From: Burkholderiales bacterium UBA954
Lineage (GTDB): Bacteria > Pseudomonadota > Gammaproteobacteria > Burkholderiales > Burkholderiaceae_A
DNA: 51,750 bases
NCBI GenBank assembly: GCA_002293155.1
Contig: DBCQ01000032.1
Location: 1-51,750, forward strand
Direction of reading: 5' to 3'
The position numbers and the translations under genes were made by a program. The notes below the pieces were generated by a model that was not told where the DNA came from, did not search any database, and worked only from the letters and a program-made list of their open reading frames with translations. Shown here piece after piece: positions 1 through 8,322 of the stretch (position 1 is its first letter; every line of letters starts with the position of its first letter).

Positions 1-1
1 C

Positions 2-946
2 GCAATGATTCAGGGCGGGTTGCCATTTAATAAGAATTTCACGCCAGGCCATGAGTACATGGGAACCGTTGTGAAATTGGGCCCGGGTGTTGATGAATTC
101 AGAATTGGCGATCGGGTTGCTGTTGAAATCCATGCCGGCTGTGGCCGTTGCGAACGTTGTCGCGAAGGGATGTACACCTCCTGCCTCAACTATGGAAAAA
201 ACTACGGCGATGTAAATAAAGGTCATCGTGCCAATGGATTTACAACGGATGGCGGCTTTTTGGAATACGCCGTGAACAATGTCAATACACTCGTTCACGT
301 TGCTGACGATATGAGCGATGAAGAGGCGACCTTGATCGTGACTGCAGGTACTGCGATGTATGGCCTTGATGTCACCGCTGGCCTCATTGCAGGTCAATCG
401 GTGGTCGTGATGGGCCCCGGCCCGATCGGGCTAATGGGGGTTGGTGTCGCAAAGGCCCTTGGTGCGAGCGAAGTGATCCTGACTGGCACGCGAGACAACC
501 GTCTCGAGATCGGCAAGAAGCTTGGTGCGGATTACACCATCAATGTGACAAAAGAAGACGCAGTTCAGAAGGTTCGCGAGTACACCAATGGCGGCGCGCA
601 CTATGTGCTGGAGTGTTCTGGCGCCCCAAATGCAATTAATGATGCGGCCATGATGCTTCGTCGGGGCGGCCGAATTTGTTTGGCCGCATTTCCTGGGGAG
701 CCAACAACAGTCGATGTCGCAAACCTAGTCCGCAATAACATCTATATGTATGGAATTCGTGGCGAGGGACGCAGCGCAACCCACCGTGCCGCCTCACTGA
801 TGGCGCAGAAAAGGTTTCCTGCAAAACTTGTCCACACCCATACGTTTAACCTCGACGAGGTGCCTACCGCTCTGAAATATGCGCGCGAACGCATTGAGGA
901 TGCGATTAAGGTCGTCGTCAAGATGCCGCACGCTGAAGGTTATTAA
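2..946 (+). CDS. Zinc-dependent medium-chain alcohol dehydrogenase (5' end outside window)
   Basis: NAD(P)-dependent zinc alcohol/polyol dehydrogenase of the sorbitol/threonine dehydrogenase type. Visible are the GHEYMG motif with a zinc-ligand His and Glu, four structural-zinc cysteines in GCGRCERC and the following TSC, and a Rossmann nucleotide-binding motif (VMGPGPIGLMGVG). The reading frame is open to the window edge, and the N-terminal segment carrying the first catalytic-zinc cysteine is missing, so the ATG at base 5 is probably internal and the gene starts upstream of this window. The stop is 14 bp before the FAD-subunit gene, so it is likely the first visible gene of the catabolic operon. 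It would oxidise a secondary alcohol or polyol to a ketone. The family is certain; the substrate is not known. Confidence 0.9.
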   Translation, partial: AMIQGGLPFNKNFTPGHEYMGTVVKLGPGVDEFRIGDRVAVEIHAGCGRCERCREGMYTSCLNYGKNYGDVNKGHRANGFTTDGGFLEYAVNNVNTLVHVADDMSDEEATLIVTAGTAMYGLDVTAGLIAGQSVVVMGPGPIGLMGVGVAKALGASEVILTGTRDNRLEIGKKLGADYTINVTKEDAVQKVREYTNGGAHYVLECSGAPNAINDAAMMLRRGGRICLAAFPGEPTTVDVANLVRNNIYMYGIRGEGRSATHRAASLMAQKRFPAKLVHTHTFNLDEVPTALKYARERIEDAIKVVVKMPHAEGY

Positions 947-960
947 TTCGGAGATCACCG

Positions 961-1872
961 GTGCTCACCTATAACAGTTATCTAACGCCGCGTTCGCTTC
1001 CTGAGGCGCTGAATGTATTAATCAGCGCGAAGGGGTCGGTCGTGCGGCTGATTGCAGGCGGAACAGACATTCTGCCCTGGGCCCGTCAGGGGCGCGCCGG
1101 TGATGTACATCTTGATACGCTCATTGATATCTCATCCCTGAGTGAACTCAGGGGCGTTACCTTGCGAGACGGTACCCTGCATGTTGGCGCCGCGACGCCG
1201 ATTGCAGATTTTATTCGCAACCCGTTATTACGCGAGCATGCGCCCGTCCTGTCCCGCTGTGCAGTCTGGTTTGCGGATGACCAGATCCGCGCACAGGCCA
1301 CCGTTGGTGGAAATCTGGTGAATGCATCGCCGGCGGGTGATTCCCAGCCGGCATTGTTGTTGCATGATTGTCGTGCCACCTTATCCACGCTTCAAAATCA
1401 GAAGTTGGTTGAGCGGCAAATGCCGTTGTCTGAGTTCATTCTCGGCCCTAGCAAGACCGCATGCCAGCCCAATGAGGTGCTCGTTAAGATCGAAATGGAT
1501 TCTCTAAAAGGGTATGGGTGTGCATTCGAGAAGGTTGGCCACCGTCGTTCTCTCGTCATTTCAACGGTCTGTCTGGCGGTAGCGGTAAAGATCAACTGGT
1601 CTTCAAAGAAGATTGAGGACTTTCGTCTGGCGATCGGAGCTGTCGGGCCCGTGCCGACACGGATTACCGAAATCGAGAAGTTCTTGGTCGGCAAGGTTCC
1701 GGATGGCAAGCTCCTAAGAGATGCAGCCCAGATGGTGGCGGATTATGTTCGGTCGCGATCACGCCAGGAATACCGACGTGAAGTGCTGGTTAATTTTGTT
1801 GAGCGTGGGGCGGTTGAGGCATTGTCTCGCGCTGGTATTTCTATTGAGCGTGTCGCCAAGGAGCTTTCATGA
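961..1872 (+). CDS. Molybdenum hydroxylase, FAD-binding subunit (CoxM/HcrB-like)
   Basis: FAD subunit of a xanthine-dehydrogenase-family molybdenum hydroxylase, passing electrons from the [2Fe-2S] clusters to an external acceptor. It shows the two FAD-binding motifs of the family: AGGTDILPWARQGR near residue 32 and TVGGNLVNASPAGD near residue 117, followed by a CO-dehydrogenase-flavoprotein C-terminal domain. At 303 residues it has normal length (about 280-300). The start is GTG with GGAGATC just upstream. It lacks the extra 4Fe-4S loop found in the 4-hydroxybenzoyl-CoA reductase beta subunit, so that exact enzyme is less likely. The stop overlaps the next start (ATGA), which indicates translational coupling with the Fe-S/Mo gene. 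Confidence 0.9.
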   Translation: MLTYNSYLTPRSLPEALNVLISAKGSVVRLIAGGTDILPWARQGRAGDVHLDTLIDISSLSELRGVTLRDGTLHVGAATPIADFIRNPLLREHAPVLSRCAVWFADDQIRAQATVGGNLVNASPAGDSQPALLLHDCRATLSTLQNQKLVERQMPLSEFILGPSKTACQPNEVLVKIEMDSLKGYGCAFEKVGHRRSLVISTVCLAVAVKINWSSKKIEDFRLAIGAVGPVPTRITEIEKFLVGKVPDGKLLRDAAQMVADYVRSRSRQEYRREVLVNFVERGAVEALSRAGISIERVAKELS

Positions 1873-3779
1873 CTGATCTGTCCGAATTGAATCAGACGGG
1901 TGTGCATCACACGGTTGATATTTCAGCAACTGTGAATGGACGTAAAGTCTCTCGGAGGGTGCCGATTCACTATCGTGTGATCGATTTCGTGCGCGAAGAA
2001 TTAAAACTTACGGGCAATAAAGAAGGCTGCGGCGCAGGAGAGTGTGGGACCTGCTCAATGTTTGTTGACGGCGAGCTCATGAAGAGCTGCCTGCTGCCTG
2101 TTCAGAAAATTAATGGTCGTTCGCTTGAAACCGTCGAGAGCCTAGACCAACAAGGAACGATGTCGATCCTGCAGCAGGCCTTCCACAAGGCCGGCAGCAG
2201 TCAGTGTGGGTACTGTATTCCAGGCATGGTCATGGCGGCGACATCGCTCCTTCGGTCAAATCCAGATCCAACGATTGACCAGATTAAAGAGGGCCTTGGC
2301 GGCAATATCTGTCGGTGTACGGGATACCAGAAAATTCTTGACGCAGTCGAATTGGCGCGCGATGTGATCAATGGGAAGTCTGATTTATCGGTTCTCGAAG
2401 AGGAAAAAGCAGAGAGTTTTATCGGTCACAAGACTCGCCGCCTAGATACGCCGGGCAAGGTCACGGGCGCAATCAAGTATGCGGCGGATATGTGGATGCC
2501 CAATATGCTGCACATGGCGGTTCATCGTAGCCCCCATCCCTATGCACGGATTATTAAGATTGATGCCTCTGCTGCCCTCGCGATGGAGGGTGTGGAGGGT
2601 GTGATTACCGCCGATGATGTGCCGGGCATTGATAACTTCGGTGTTTTTATTGAAGATCAGCCCGTCATGGCACGCGGCGTCGTTCGTTATGTCGGCGAGG
2701 CCGTTGCGGCCGTCTCTGCTGAGACGGAGGAGATTGCGCATGAAGCCGCCAAAAAAATTGTCGTGCATTATGAAATCTTAAACGGTGTGTTTGATCCTTT
2801 TGAAGCAATGCGTGGCTCGGCACCACAGCTTCACGATTTTGCAGAAAATAATATCTGCAAACATACGAAGATTCGCAAGGGAGATGTCGACGCCGCACTC
2901 TTGAAGGCAGACCTCGTCGTGAAAGAGACCTACAAGACGGCCGCCGTGGAGCATGCCTATCTAGAACCTGAAGCAGGTCTCGCGCATGTGGAGGCCGACG
3001 GTACTGTCACGGTGGTTTCGCCAAGTCAGAACCTTACCCATCATCGTCACATGCTCGCAAAGATCATTGCAAAGCCGATCCACAAGGTCCGCATGATCAT
3101 GAGCACAGTTGGCGGCGGTTTCGGTGGCAAAGAAGACATGATCTATCAAGGCATGCTCGCCTTGATGACGATGAAAACCCGTCGTCCGGTACGTTATGTG
3201 TTTACCCGGGAGGAGAGTTTTGTCACCACTGCAAAGCGACACCCCTTTACGATTAACTACACCATGGGGTTAAGTGCTGACGGCAAGATTCTTGCGAGTA
3301 AGCTTGAGATGGTGGCCGATGGCGGCGCCTATGCGATGTCGAGCCCAGGCGTGATGAATAAGGCGGCGATTCTTGGGCCGGGACCCTACTCGATTCCTAA
3401 TGTCTGGGTGGATTCCATCGCGGTCTACACCAACAACACGCCGCGTGGTGCATTTAGGTCTTTTGGTGCTTTTCAGTCCGAGTTTGCAACCGAGAGCCAT
3501 CTTGATTTGTGCGCGAGCCGATTAGGAATGGATCCAGTCCAGCTCAGACTCAAGAACCTCATGACAGACGGGGCTCAGACCCACACGGGCCAGCAACTTG
3601 ATCAGGTGTTGGCGACGCGTTGTGTTGAAGAACTTATTCGGGCTGCGGGTTGGTCACCTGGCGTGCCGAATCGTCAAGGCCAAAATAAGCCTGCCCGCAC
3701 TGATCTTGGCCAGCCCTCAGGGGTTCGTGCGTCCTGCACCCTAGGGGCGAATCTCGATTCACCCCTAGACGCTGCGTAA
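1869..3779 (+). CDS. Fused [2Fe-2S] subunit and N-terminal half of the molybdopterin subunit
   Basis: Two parts normally found on separate chains are joined. Residues about 13-165 are the [2Fe-2S] subunit: a plant-ferredoxin domain with CGAGECGTC plus a later Cys, then a helical domain with CGYC and CRC. From about 190 come the aldehyde-oxidase hammerhead domain and the first molybdopterin-binding domain, with GGGFGGKE near residue 415 and FRSFGAFQ near residue 528. The protein then stops at 636 residues, before the second molybdopterin-binding domain, which is the next gene. The last 30 or so residues do not resemble the family and are encoded partly by a 28-nt hairpin. E. coli XdhD has the same fusion but is one chain of about 956 residues; 636 + 339 is close to that. 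The substrate is unknown. Confidence 0.88.
   Translation: MTDLSELNQTGVHHTVDISATVNGRKVSRRVPIHYRVIDFVREELKLTGNKEGCGAGECGTCSMFVDGELMKSCLLPVQKINGRSLETVESLDQQGTMSILQQAFHKAGSSQCGYCIPGMVMAATSLLRSNPDPTIDQIKEGLGGNICRCTGYQKILDAVELARDVINGKSDLSVLEEEKAESFIGHKTRRLDTPGKVTGAIKYAADMWMPNMLHMAVHRSPHPYARIIKIDASAALAMEGVEGVITADDVPGIDNFGVFIEDQPVMARGVVRYVGEAVAAVSAETEEIAHEAAKKIVVHYEILNGVFDPFEAMRGSAPQLHDFAENNICKHTKIRKGDVDAALLKADLVVKETYKTAAVEHAYLEPEAGLAHVEADGTVTVVSPSQNLTHHRHMLAKIIAKPIHKVRMIMSTVGGGFGGKEDMIYQGMLALMTMKTRRPVRYVFTREESFVTTAKRHPFTINYTMGLSADGKILASKLEMVADGGAYAMSSPGVMNKAAILGPGPYSIPNVWVDSIAVYTNNTPRGAFRSFGAFQSEFATESHLDLCASRLGMDPVQLRLKNLMTDGAQTHTGQQLDQVLATRCVEELIRAAGWSPGVPNRQGQNKPARTDLGQPSGVRASCTLGANLDSPLDAA
3741..3768 (+). 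repeat. Near-perfect inverted repeat at the split of the molybdopterin gene
   Basis: Arms at 3741-3753 and 3756-3768 are complementary at 12 of 13 positions (the mismatch is C3748 against A3761). An additional GCGT (3729-3732) and ACGC (3769-3772) could extend the base. It lies in the last codons of the fused Fe-S/Mo gene, 30 nt before the start codon of the C-terminal-half gene. There is no T-run after it, so it is unlikely to be an intrinsic terminator. It could be an mRNA-processing or stability element, or the scar of an inserted palindromic element. No second copy was noticed in this window. Confidence 0.75.
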
Positions 3780-3798
3780 ATGATCAGAGGAGATTGAC

Positions 3799-4818
3799 AT
3801 GAAACATATCGGACGAGGAATCGCATGTGGCTGGTACGGTATTGCGCGAACTGCAGCGATGGATCGGGCTGCGGTCTGGGTTGAGCTCGACGATGGTGGC
3901 AGCGTCAAAGTTGCGACAGGCGTTACCGAAATCGGCGAGGGGGTATTGACGGGTTTGTGTCAGATTGCAGCCCAGGAGATGGGGGTTCGCCCTGAAGACA
4001 TTGTGCTCGGTGATAACGATACCGCTCGGGTACCGGAGGCGGCACATGCTGGCGCAACGCGCATGACCTACATGATTGGTAATGCAACAGCCATTGCCTG
4101 TCGCGAGGCGTTTGGCAAATTCCGTGATGCGATGGGCGCCTACTGGCAGGTATCTCCGACGAGTATTCAGGCTTTCGCCGGCAATGTCTGGGTAGAGGGA
4201 AGCCCATCAAAAAAAATGACGATGGCCCATGCTGTTCATGTGCTGAAGAAGGAGCGTGGAGTCGTAGTTGTCGGCAGCGGATTGTTTACATCCCAACACA
4301 CGCCGCTGGACCCAGAAACCGGGCAGGCAACGCCTTGGCAGAGTTACGTATTTGGGGCCCAGATTGCAGAGGTGGAGGTGGATGACGACACGGGTGAGGT
4401 CCAGGTGCTTGGGGTGTGGGCCTCGCATGATGTGGGTCGGGTTGTGAACCCACAGCAGATTGAAGGCCAGATTGAGGGCTCCGTCGTGATGGGATTAGGC
4501 CATGCATTAATGGAGGATTACATCGAAGAGACGGGATTTACGAAGACGCCTGGCTTTGCGAAATATATCCTCCCAACGACGCTTGATATTCCGAAAATTA
4601 CATCGATCATTGTTGAAGAGCCTGATCCCAAAACTCCCTTAGGCGTTAAGGGGATTGGTGAGCCTGCCATGGTGCAAACGGCACCGGCCATTATTAACGC
4701 CATTTATGACGCGGTTGGCGTTCGAATGACTCAGCTGCCCGCAACACCTGAACGGGTGTTGGCGGCCTTGATGGCCAAGAAAGGCCAGCGGGAGCGGGCT
4801 CAGCCAAAGGCTGCGTGA
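3799..4818 (+). CDS. Molybdenum hydroxylase, C-terminal half of the molybdopterin subunit
   Basis: This is the second molybdopterin-binding domain of a xanthine-dehydrogenase-family large subunit, encoded on its own. It begins at the usual domain boundary (GRGIACGWYG), continues through EIGEGVLTGLCQIAAQE, and near residues 283-288 contains VKGIGEP, which holds the essential active-site glutamate. It therefore cannot be dispensable if the enzyme works. The frame differs from the upstream half. An in-frame stop lies at 3781, and a strong ribosome-binding site (AGAGGAGA, 3786-3793) precedes the ATG, so this looks like a real second gene rather than a sequencing frameshift. Nicotinate dehydrogenase of Eubacterium barkeri (NdhL/NdhM) is a known precedent for a molybdopterin subunit made of two chains. 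Confidence 0.88.
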   Translation: MKHIGRGIACGWYGIARTAAMDRAAVWVELDDGGSVKVATGVTEIGEGVLTGLCQIAAQEMGVRPEDIVLGDNDTARVPEAAHAGATRMTYMIGNATAIACREAFGKFRDAMGAYWQVSPTSIQAFAGNVWVEGSPSKKMTMAHAVHVLKKERGVVVVGSGLFTSQHTPLDPETGQATPWQSYVFGAQIAEVEVDDDTGEVQVLGVWASHDVGRVVNPQQIEGQIEGSVVMGLGHALMEDYIEETGFTKTPGFAKYILPTTLDIPKITSIIVEEPDPKTPLGVKGIGEPAMVQTAPAIINAIYDAVGVRMTQLPATPERVLAALMAKKGQRERAQPKAA

Positions 4819-4850
4819 TTACCGGCGCGCAAGTTCGGTACTCATGGAAT

Positions 4851-4883
4851 AGAACCGACAGTGCAGAGCTGCCGGTTCTTTTT
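4851..4883 (+). terminator. Intrinsic terminator-like hairpin after the molybdenum hydroxylase genes
   Basis: Arms 4851-4860 and 4870-4879 pair at 9 of 10 positions around a 9-nt loop and run directly into a T-tract (4879-4883). It sits 33 bp after the C-terminal Mo-half gene and 34 bp before the thiamine-diphosphate enzyme start, so it could attenuate read-through into the downstream genes. Confidence 0.65.
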
Positions 4884-4916
4884 GTTAAAACCTAAGCAAC
4901 TACGGGAGAAAGTAAA

Positions 4917-6809
4917 TTGTCCATTGAAACAATCGCAACGACTCAGGGTATTGCACAACGTGCGGCCCTTGTTGCGCGACTGGGCGGTCTCGCCACGCGT
5001 GCGCAGACGGATGCATTTCCAGAGCAGGTGGACGTTACGTGTTCAGAAGGTCTTGTGTTGGGGCTCTTACGCCAAGGTGTCTCCAAGTTCTTAGTGATCT
5101 TTGGCCATGGATCAACCGATCTCGGAGAGGTGTTGCGGCTCTATGAGGCAGCAGGGGCTGTAAAGGTGTTCAATTTTCGTAATGAAGTAGAGATGGCCCA
5201 TACGGCGACTGCATTGTCATGGGCTTTTGCAGAGCCCTGCGCGGTTGTTACCTCCATCGGTCCCGGTGGCCTACAGGCCATGGCGGGGTCTTTAACAGCG
5301 GCCAGTAACGGCGTTGGGGTTTATCACATCTATGGCGATGAAACCACGCACGGTGAGGGCTACAACATGCAGCAGGTACCCAAGCCTCAGCAAGGTCTCT
5401 ATGGGCAGATCACGGGTTTAATGGGGCAATCCTATGTGTTGCATACGCCAATGGCCCTTCGAGATGCGATGCGCCGCGGCACACAGACTGTGCACCATCC
5501 GAGCAAGGCGGGACCATTTTTTCTGATGTTTCCCATTAACACGCAGCCTCAGGTTATCTCGAAGCTGCGGATCTCAAGCCTCCCTGACCGACTTAATTCA
5601 GCACCCACGATGGTTGCTGACTCGGCTACGTTGACGCAGGCCGCTAGCCTCTTAAAGTCTTCTTCAAAAGTAGCATTTAAGCTTGGCGGAGGGGCACGTC
5701 GTTTCGGCTCCGGAATTACAGAATTGGCTGAAAAAGTAGGTGCGGCTGTTGTCTTGTCGCCAGGCGCTAGCGGTGTATTGCCTGATCAGCATCCTCAGAA
5801 CATGCATGTGGGTGGCAGCAAAGGCTCAATCAGTGGCAACTTCGCTATGACTGAGGCCACAACCCTGGTCGTGATCGGTTCTCGTGCTGTCTGCCAGTCG
5901 GATTGTTCAGGGATTGGCTATCCGAATGTGACCCAGGTAGTCAACATCAACGCGGACCTCATCGATGCCCATCACTACAACCAGACGATTGCACTCTGCG
6001 GCGACATCGGTGCAGTGGTTGGCCAGTTAAACCAGATCATCGACCGTTCTGCTGCAACAGTCGGGGACAAGCAGGCCTGGCTAAGGGCTTGCCATCAAAA
6101 GAAAATGGAATGGCGGGGGTTCTTAACGGCACGCCAGGCGCAGGCACCACTTCATGATCCTGTCTGGGGAAAGCCCGTTCTTACGCAGCCTGCAGCCATT
6201 AAAGAGGTTTGTAATTTCGCAAAAGCGGTGGACGGCATCAAGTTTTTCGATGCGGGTGATGTACAGGCAAATGGATTTCAAACCGTTGAGGACGAGCACG
6301 TCGGCGACACCTTCACGGACACGGGCGCTTCTTATATGGGCTTCGCAACATCCGCTGTGACAGCGGCCGGGCTTGCTGATTCCCCACGATATGCCATCGC
6401 CTTAGTGGGCGATGGCTCTTTCATGATGAACCCGCAGGCACTGATCAGTGCGGTGGAGCATCGAGCCCATGCATTGATCGTTATTTTCGATAACCGCCGT
6501 ATGGCTGCAATTACTGGCCTTCAGCATGCACAGTATGGGCAAGAGTTTCGAACTAATGATTCGGTCGCTGTGGACTATGTCATGCTGGCAGGTAGCGTCC
6601 GGGGCGTGAACGCACTTTCTGGCGGAGTCAGTCGCGAGAGCTTTCGCGAAGCATTAAAGAGTGCTCATGCCTATAAAGGCTTGTCCGTCATCCATCTGCC
6701 AGTCTATGCGGGAACTCAACCCGAGGGCGGTCTTGGTGCTTATGGGTCTTGGAATGTCGGAAACTGGTGTGATCGGGTGCAAGAGATCTACCAGGCAACA
6801 AAAATTTAA
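4917..6809 (+). CDS. Thiamine-diphosphate-dependent enzyme, IolD / cyclohexanedione hydrolase type
   Basis: Three-domain ThDP enzyme. The pyrimidine-binding domain carries the activating glutamate in NEVEMAH near residue 91, and the diphosphate/Mg motif runs from GDGS near residue 498 to DN near residue 525. Phrases such as FGHGST and TSIGPGG, and the length of 630, resemble IolD (about 637 residues, hydrolytic opening of the inositol-derived cyclic diketone) more than acetolactate synthase, and no acetolactate synthase small subunit is nearby. Cyclohexane-1,2-dione hydrolase is another ThDP ring-opening enzyme to compare. The start is TTG with GGGAGA upstream; an out-of-frame ATG-free leader precedes it. 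It may open a ring or cleave an alpha-diketone in the cluster's pathway. A decarboxylase or carboligase role is not excluded. Confidence 0.8.
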   Translation: MSIETIATTQGIAQRAALVARLGGLATRAQTDAFPEQVDVTCSEGLVLGLLRQGVSKFLVIFGHGSTDLGEVLRLYEAAGAVKVFNFRNEVEMAHTATALSWAFAEPCAVVTSIGPGGLQAMAGSLTAASNGVGVYHIYGDETTHGEGYNMQQVPKPQQGLYGQITGLMGQSYVLHTPMALRDAMRRGTQTVHHPSKAGPFFLMFPINTQPQVISKLRISSLPDRLNSAPTMVADSATLTQAASLLKSSSKVAFKLGGGARRFGSGITELAEKVGAAVVLSPGASGVLPDQHPQNMHVGGSKGSISGNFAMTEATTLVVIGSRAVCQSDCSGIGYPNVTQVVNINADLIDAHHYNQTIALCGDIGAVVGQLNQIIDRSAATVGDKQAWLRACHQKKMEWRGFLTARQAQAPLHDPVWGKPVLTQPAAIKEVCNFAKAVDGIKFFDAGDVQANGFQTVEDEHVGDTFTDTGASYMGFATSAVTAAGLADSPRYAIALVGDGSFMMNPQALISAVEHRAHALIVIFDNRRMAAITGLQHAQYGQEFRTNDSVAVDYVMLAGSVRGVNALSGGVSRESFREALKSAHAYKGLSVIHLPVYAGTQPEGGLGAYGSWNVGNWCDRVQEIYQATKI

Positions 6810-6824
6810 AAAGGTAAGAGTCTT

Positions 6825-8291
6825 ATGAAACGAGATGCGATTAACTTATATGATCGGTACGGCGTGTATATCGATCGCAGTTGGAAGCCAGCGGTATCTG
6901 GAAAAACAAAAGAGATTTTTAATCCCGCCAATGGTGAGCCGATTGGCTCAATCCCAGTTGTCGGGCAGGAGGACATCGCGCATGCGATCCGCTCTGCCAA
7001 GACAGGCTTTGCAACCTGGCGACAGACTGCACCCTGGAAGCGCGCAGAGATTCTGCGTGAGGCAGCCCGTTTAATCCGCGAGCGAAGTCCGGCGATTGCG
7101 GCAATGATGTCAACAGAGACGGGAAAACCAATTGCCCAGGCAGCCGGTGAGATCTCAGATGCTGCTGATCAGTTCGACTGGTATGCCGGAGAAACCCAGC
7201 GAATCTATGGCCAGACGATTGAGGCCCGCCTGCCTGACGTTCGAAGCTACGTTCGCTATGACCCCGTAGGCGTTGTTGCCGCGTTTTCAGCCTGGAATTT
7301 CCCAGCCCTATTGCCATCAAGAAAAATTGCAGCGGCGCTTGCGGCTGGGTGTGCGGTAATTGTGAAGCCCGCCGGTGAAGCAGCGGGTAGCGCGATGGCG
7401 ATTGTGCAAGCCTTGCACGATGCCAACCTGCCCGAAGGGGCCGTTTCGCTGCTGACTGGAGAGTCATCAACAATCTCTGAGGCCTTGTTGAGGTCATCGG
7501 TTGTTGCAAAGATTTCATTTACTGGCTCAACTGACGTTGGCAAGAAGCTACTGAAGCTCGCGGCTGAGGGCGTTAAGCGAATTTCAATGGAACTCGGCGG
7601 CCATGCGCCTGTGCTGATATTTGAGGATGCTGATCCGGAGTATGCCGGTGAGATGTGTGCACGATTTAAATTTAGGAATTGTGGACAAGTCTGTGCATCA
7701 CCCTCACGGTTCTATGTCCACGAATCGATCTATGAGGCGTTTTGCCGCCAGTTTGCAAAGACCGCCTCTAGCCTTAAGGTGGGACCTGGCCTGGATCCAG
7801 ATACGCAGGTTGGGCCGATGGCGAATGCCCGTGGGCTCGCGCATGCGCAGCACCTGATTGCAGACGCGGTTGATCAAGGAGCAACCCTCCTGTGTGGCGG
7901 TAAGCGCCCAGATTACATTCCAGGTGATAAAGGGTTTTATATTGAACCTACGGTTTTATCCAATGTGCCGGATTCGGCTGCCATTACCCAGCTAGAACCC
8001 TTTGCGCCGGTGGCTCCAATCACCGCGTTTAAGACCTTTGATGAGGCGATTGAAAAGGCAAACAGCACGCCTTACGGCCTTGCCTCTTACGTATTTACGC
8101 GGTCACTAAAGACAGCAACCCTAGCCAGTGAGCAGATCGAAGCCGGCATGGTGGGCGTCAACGACATGGCAATCGCGGCAGCCGAGATGCCATTTGGTGG
8201 CGTAAAAGAGAGTGGAATGGGGCGCGAAGGGGGTGCCTTTGGGATTCACGAGTATCTCGAGCCCAAGTATGTTCGGCTTAAACTGATGTAA
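6825..8291 (+). CDS. NAD(P)-dependent aldehyde dehydrogenase (semialdehyde dehydrogenase-like)
   Basis: Aldehyde dehydrogenase superfamily member of normal length (488 residues). The catalytic cysteine is in CGQVCASPSR (about residue 289), the general-base glutamate in MELGGHAP (about 256), the cofactor lysine in VIVKPAGEAAG and the NAD loop at FTGSTDVGK. It resembles succinate-semialdehyde and 2-oxoglutarate-semialdehyde dehydrogenases, which act on short omega-carboxy aldehydes. It begins 15 bp after the ThDP enzyme with an AAGGTAAG ribosome-binding site, so it is probably co-transcribed and could oxidise the aldehyde that enzyme releases. Confidence 0.88.
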   Translation: MKRDAINLYDRYGVYIDRSWKPAVSGKTKEIFNPANGEPIGSIPVVGQEDIAHAIRSAKTGFATWRQTAPWKRAEILREAARLIRERSPAIAAMMSTETGKPIAQAAGEISDAADQFDWYAGETQRIYGQTIEARLPDVRSYVRYDPVGVVAAFSAWNFPALLPSRKIAAALAAGCAVIVKPAGEAAGSAMAIVQALHDANLPEGAVSLLTGESSTISEALLRSSVVAKISFTGSTDVGKKLLKLAAEGVKRISMELGGHAPVLIFEDADPEYAGEMCARFKFRNCGQVCASPSRFYVHESIYEAFCRQFAKTASSLKVGPGLDPDTQVGPMANARGLAHAQHLIADAVDQGATLLCGGKRPDYIPGDKGFYIEPTVLSNVPDSAAITQLEPFAPVAPITAFKTFDEAIEKANSTPYGLASYVFTRSLKTATLASEQIEAGMVGVNDMAIAAAEMPFGGVKESGMGREGGAFGIHEYLEPKYVRLKLM

Positions 8292-8322
8292 TTCTTTTAT
8301 TTCACGACAACCAGAGACTCTC

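Noticed and set aside
3760..3800. A simple frameshift or sequencing error joining the two molybdopterin halves
   Set aside because: The downstream frame is closed by stops at 3766 and 3781, and a strong ribosome-binding site precedes the second ATG; one inserted or deleted base would not restore a continuous gene.
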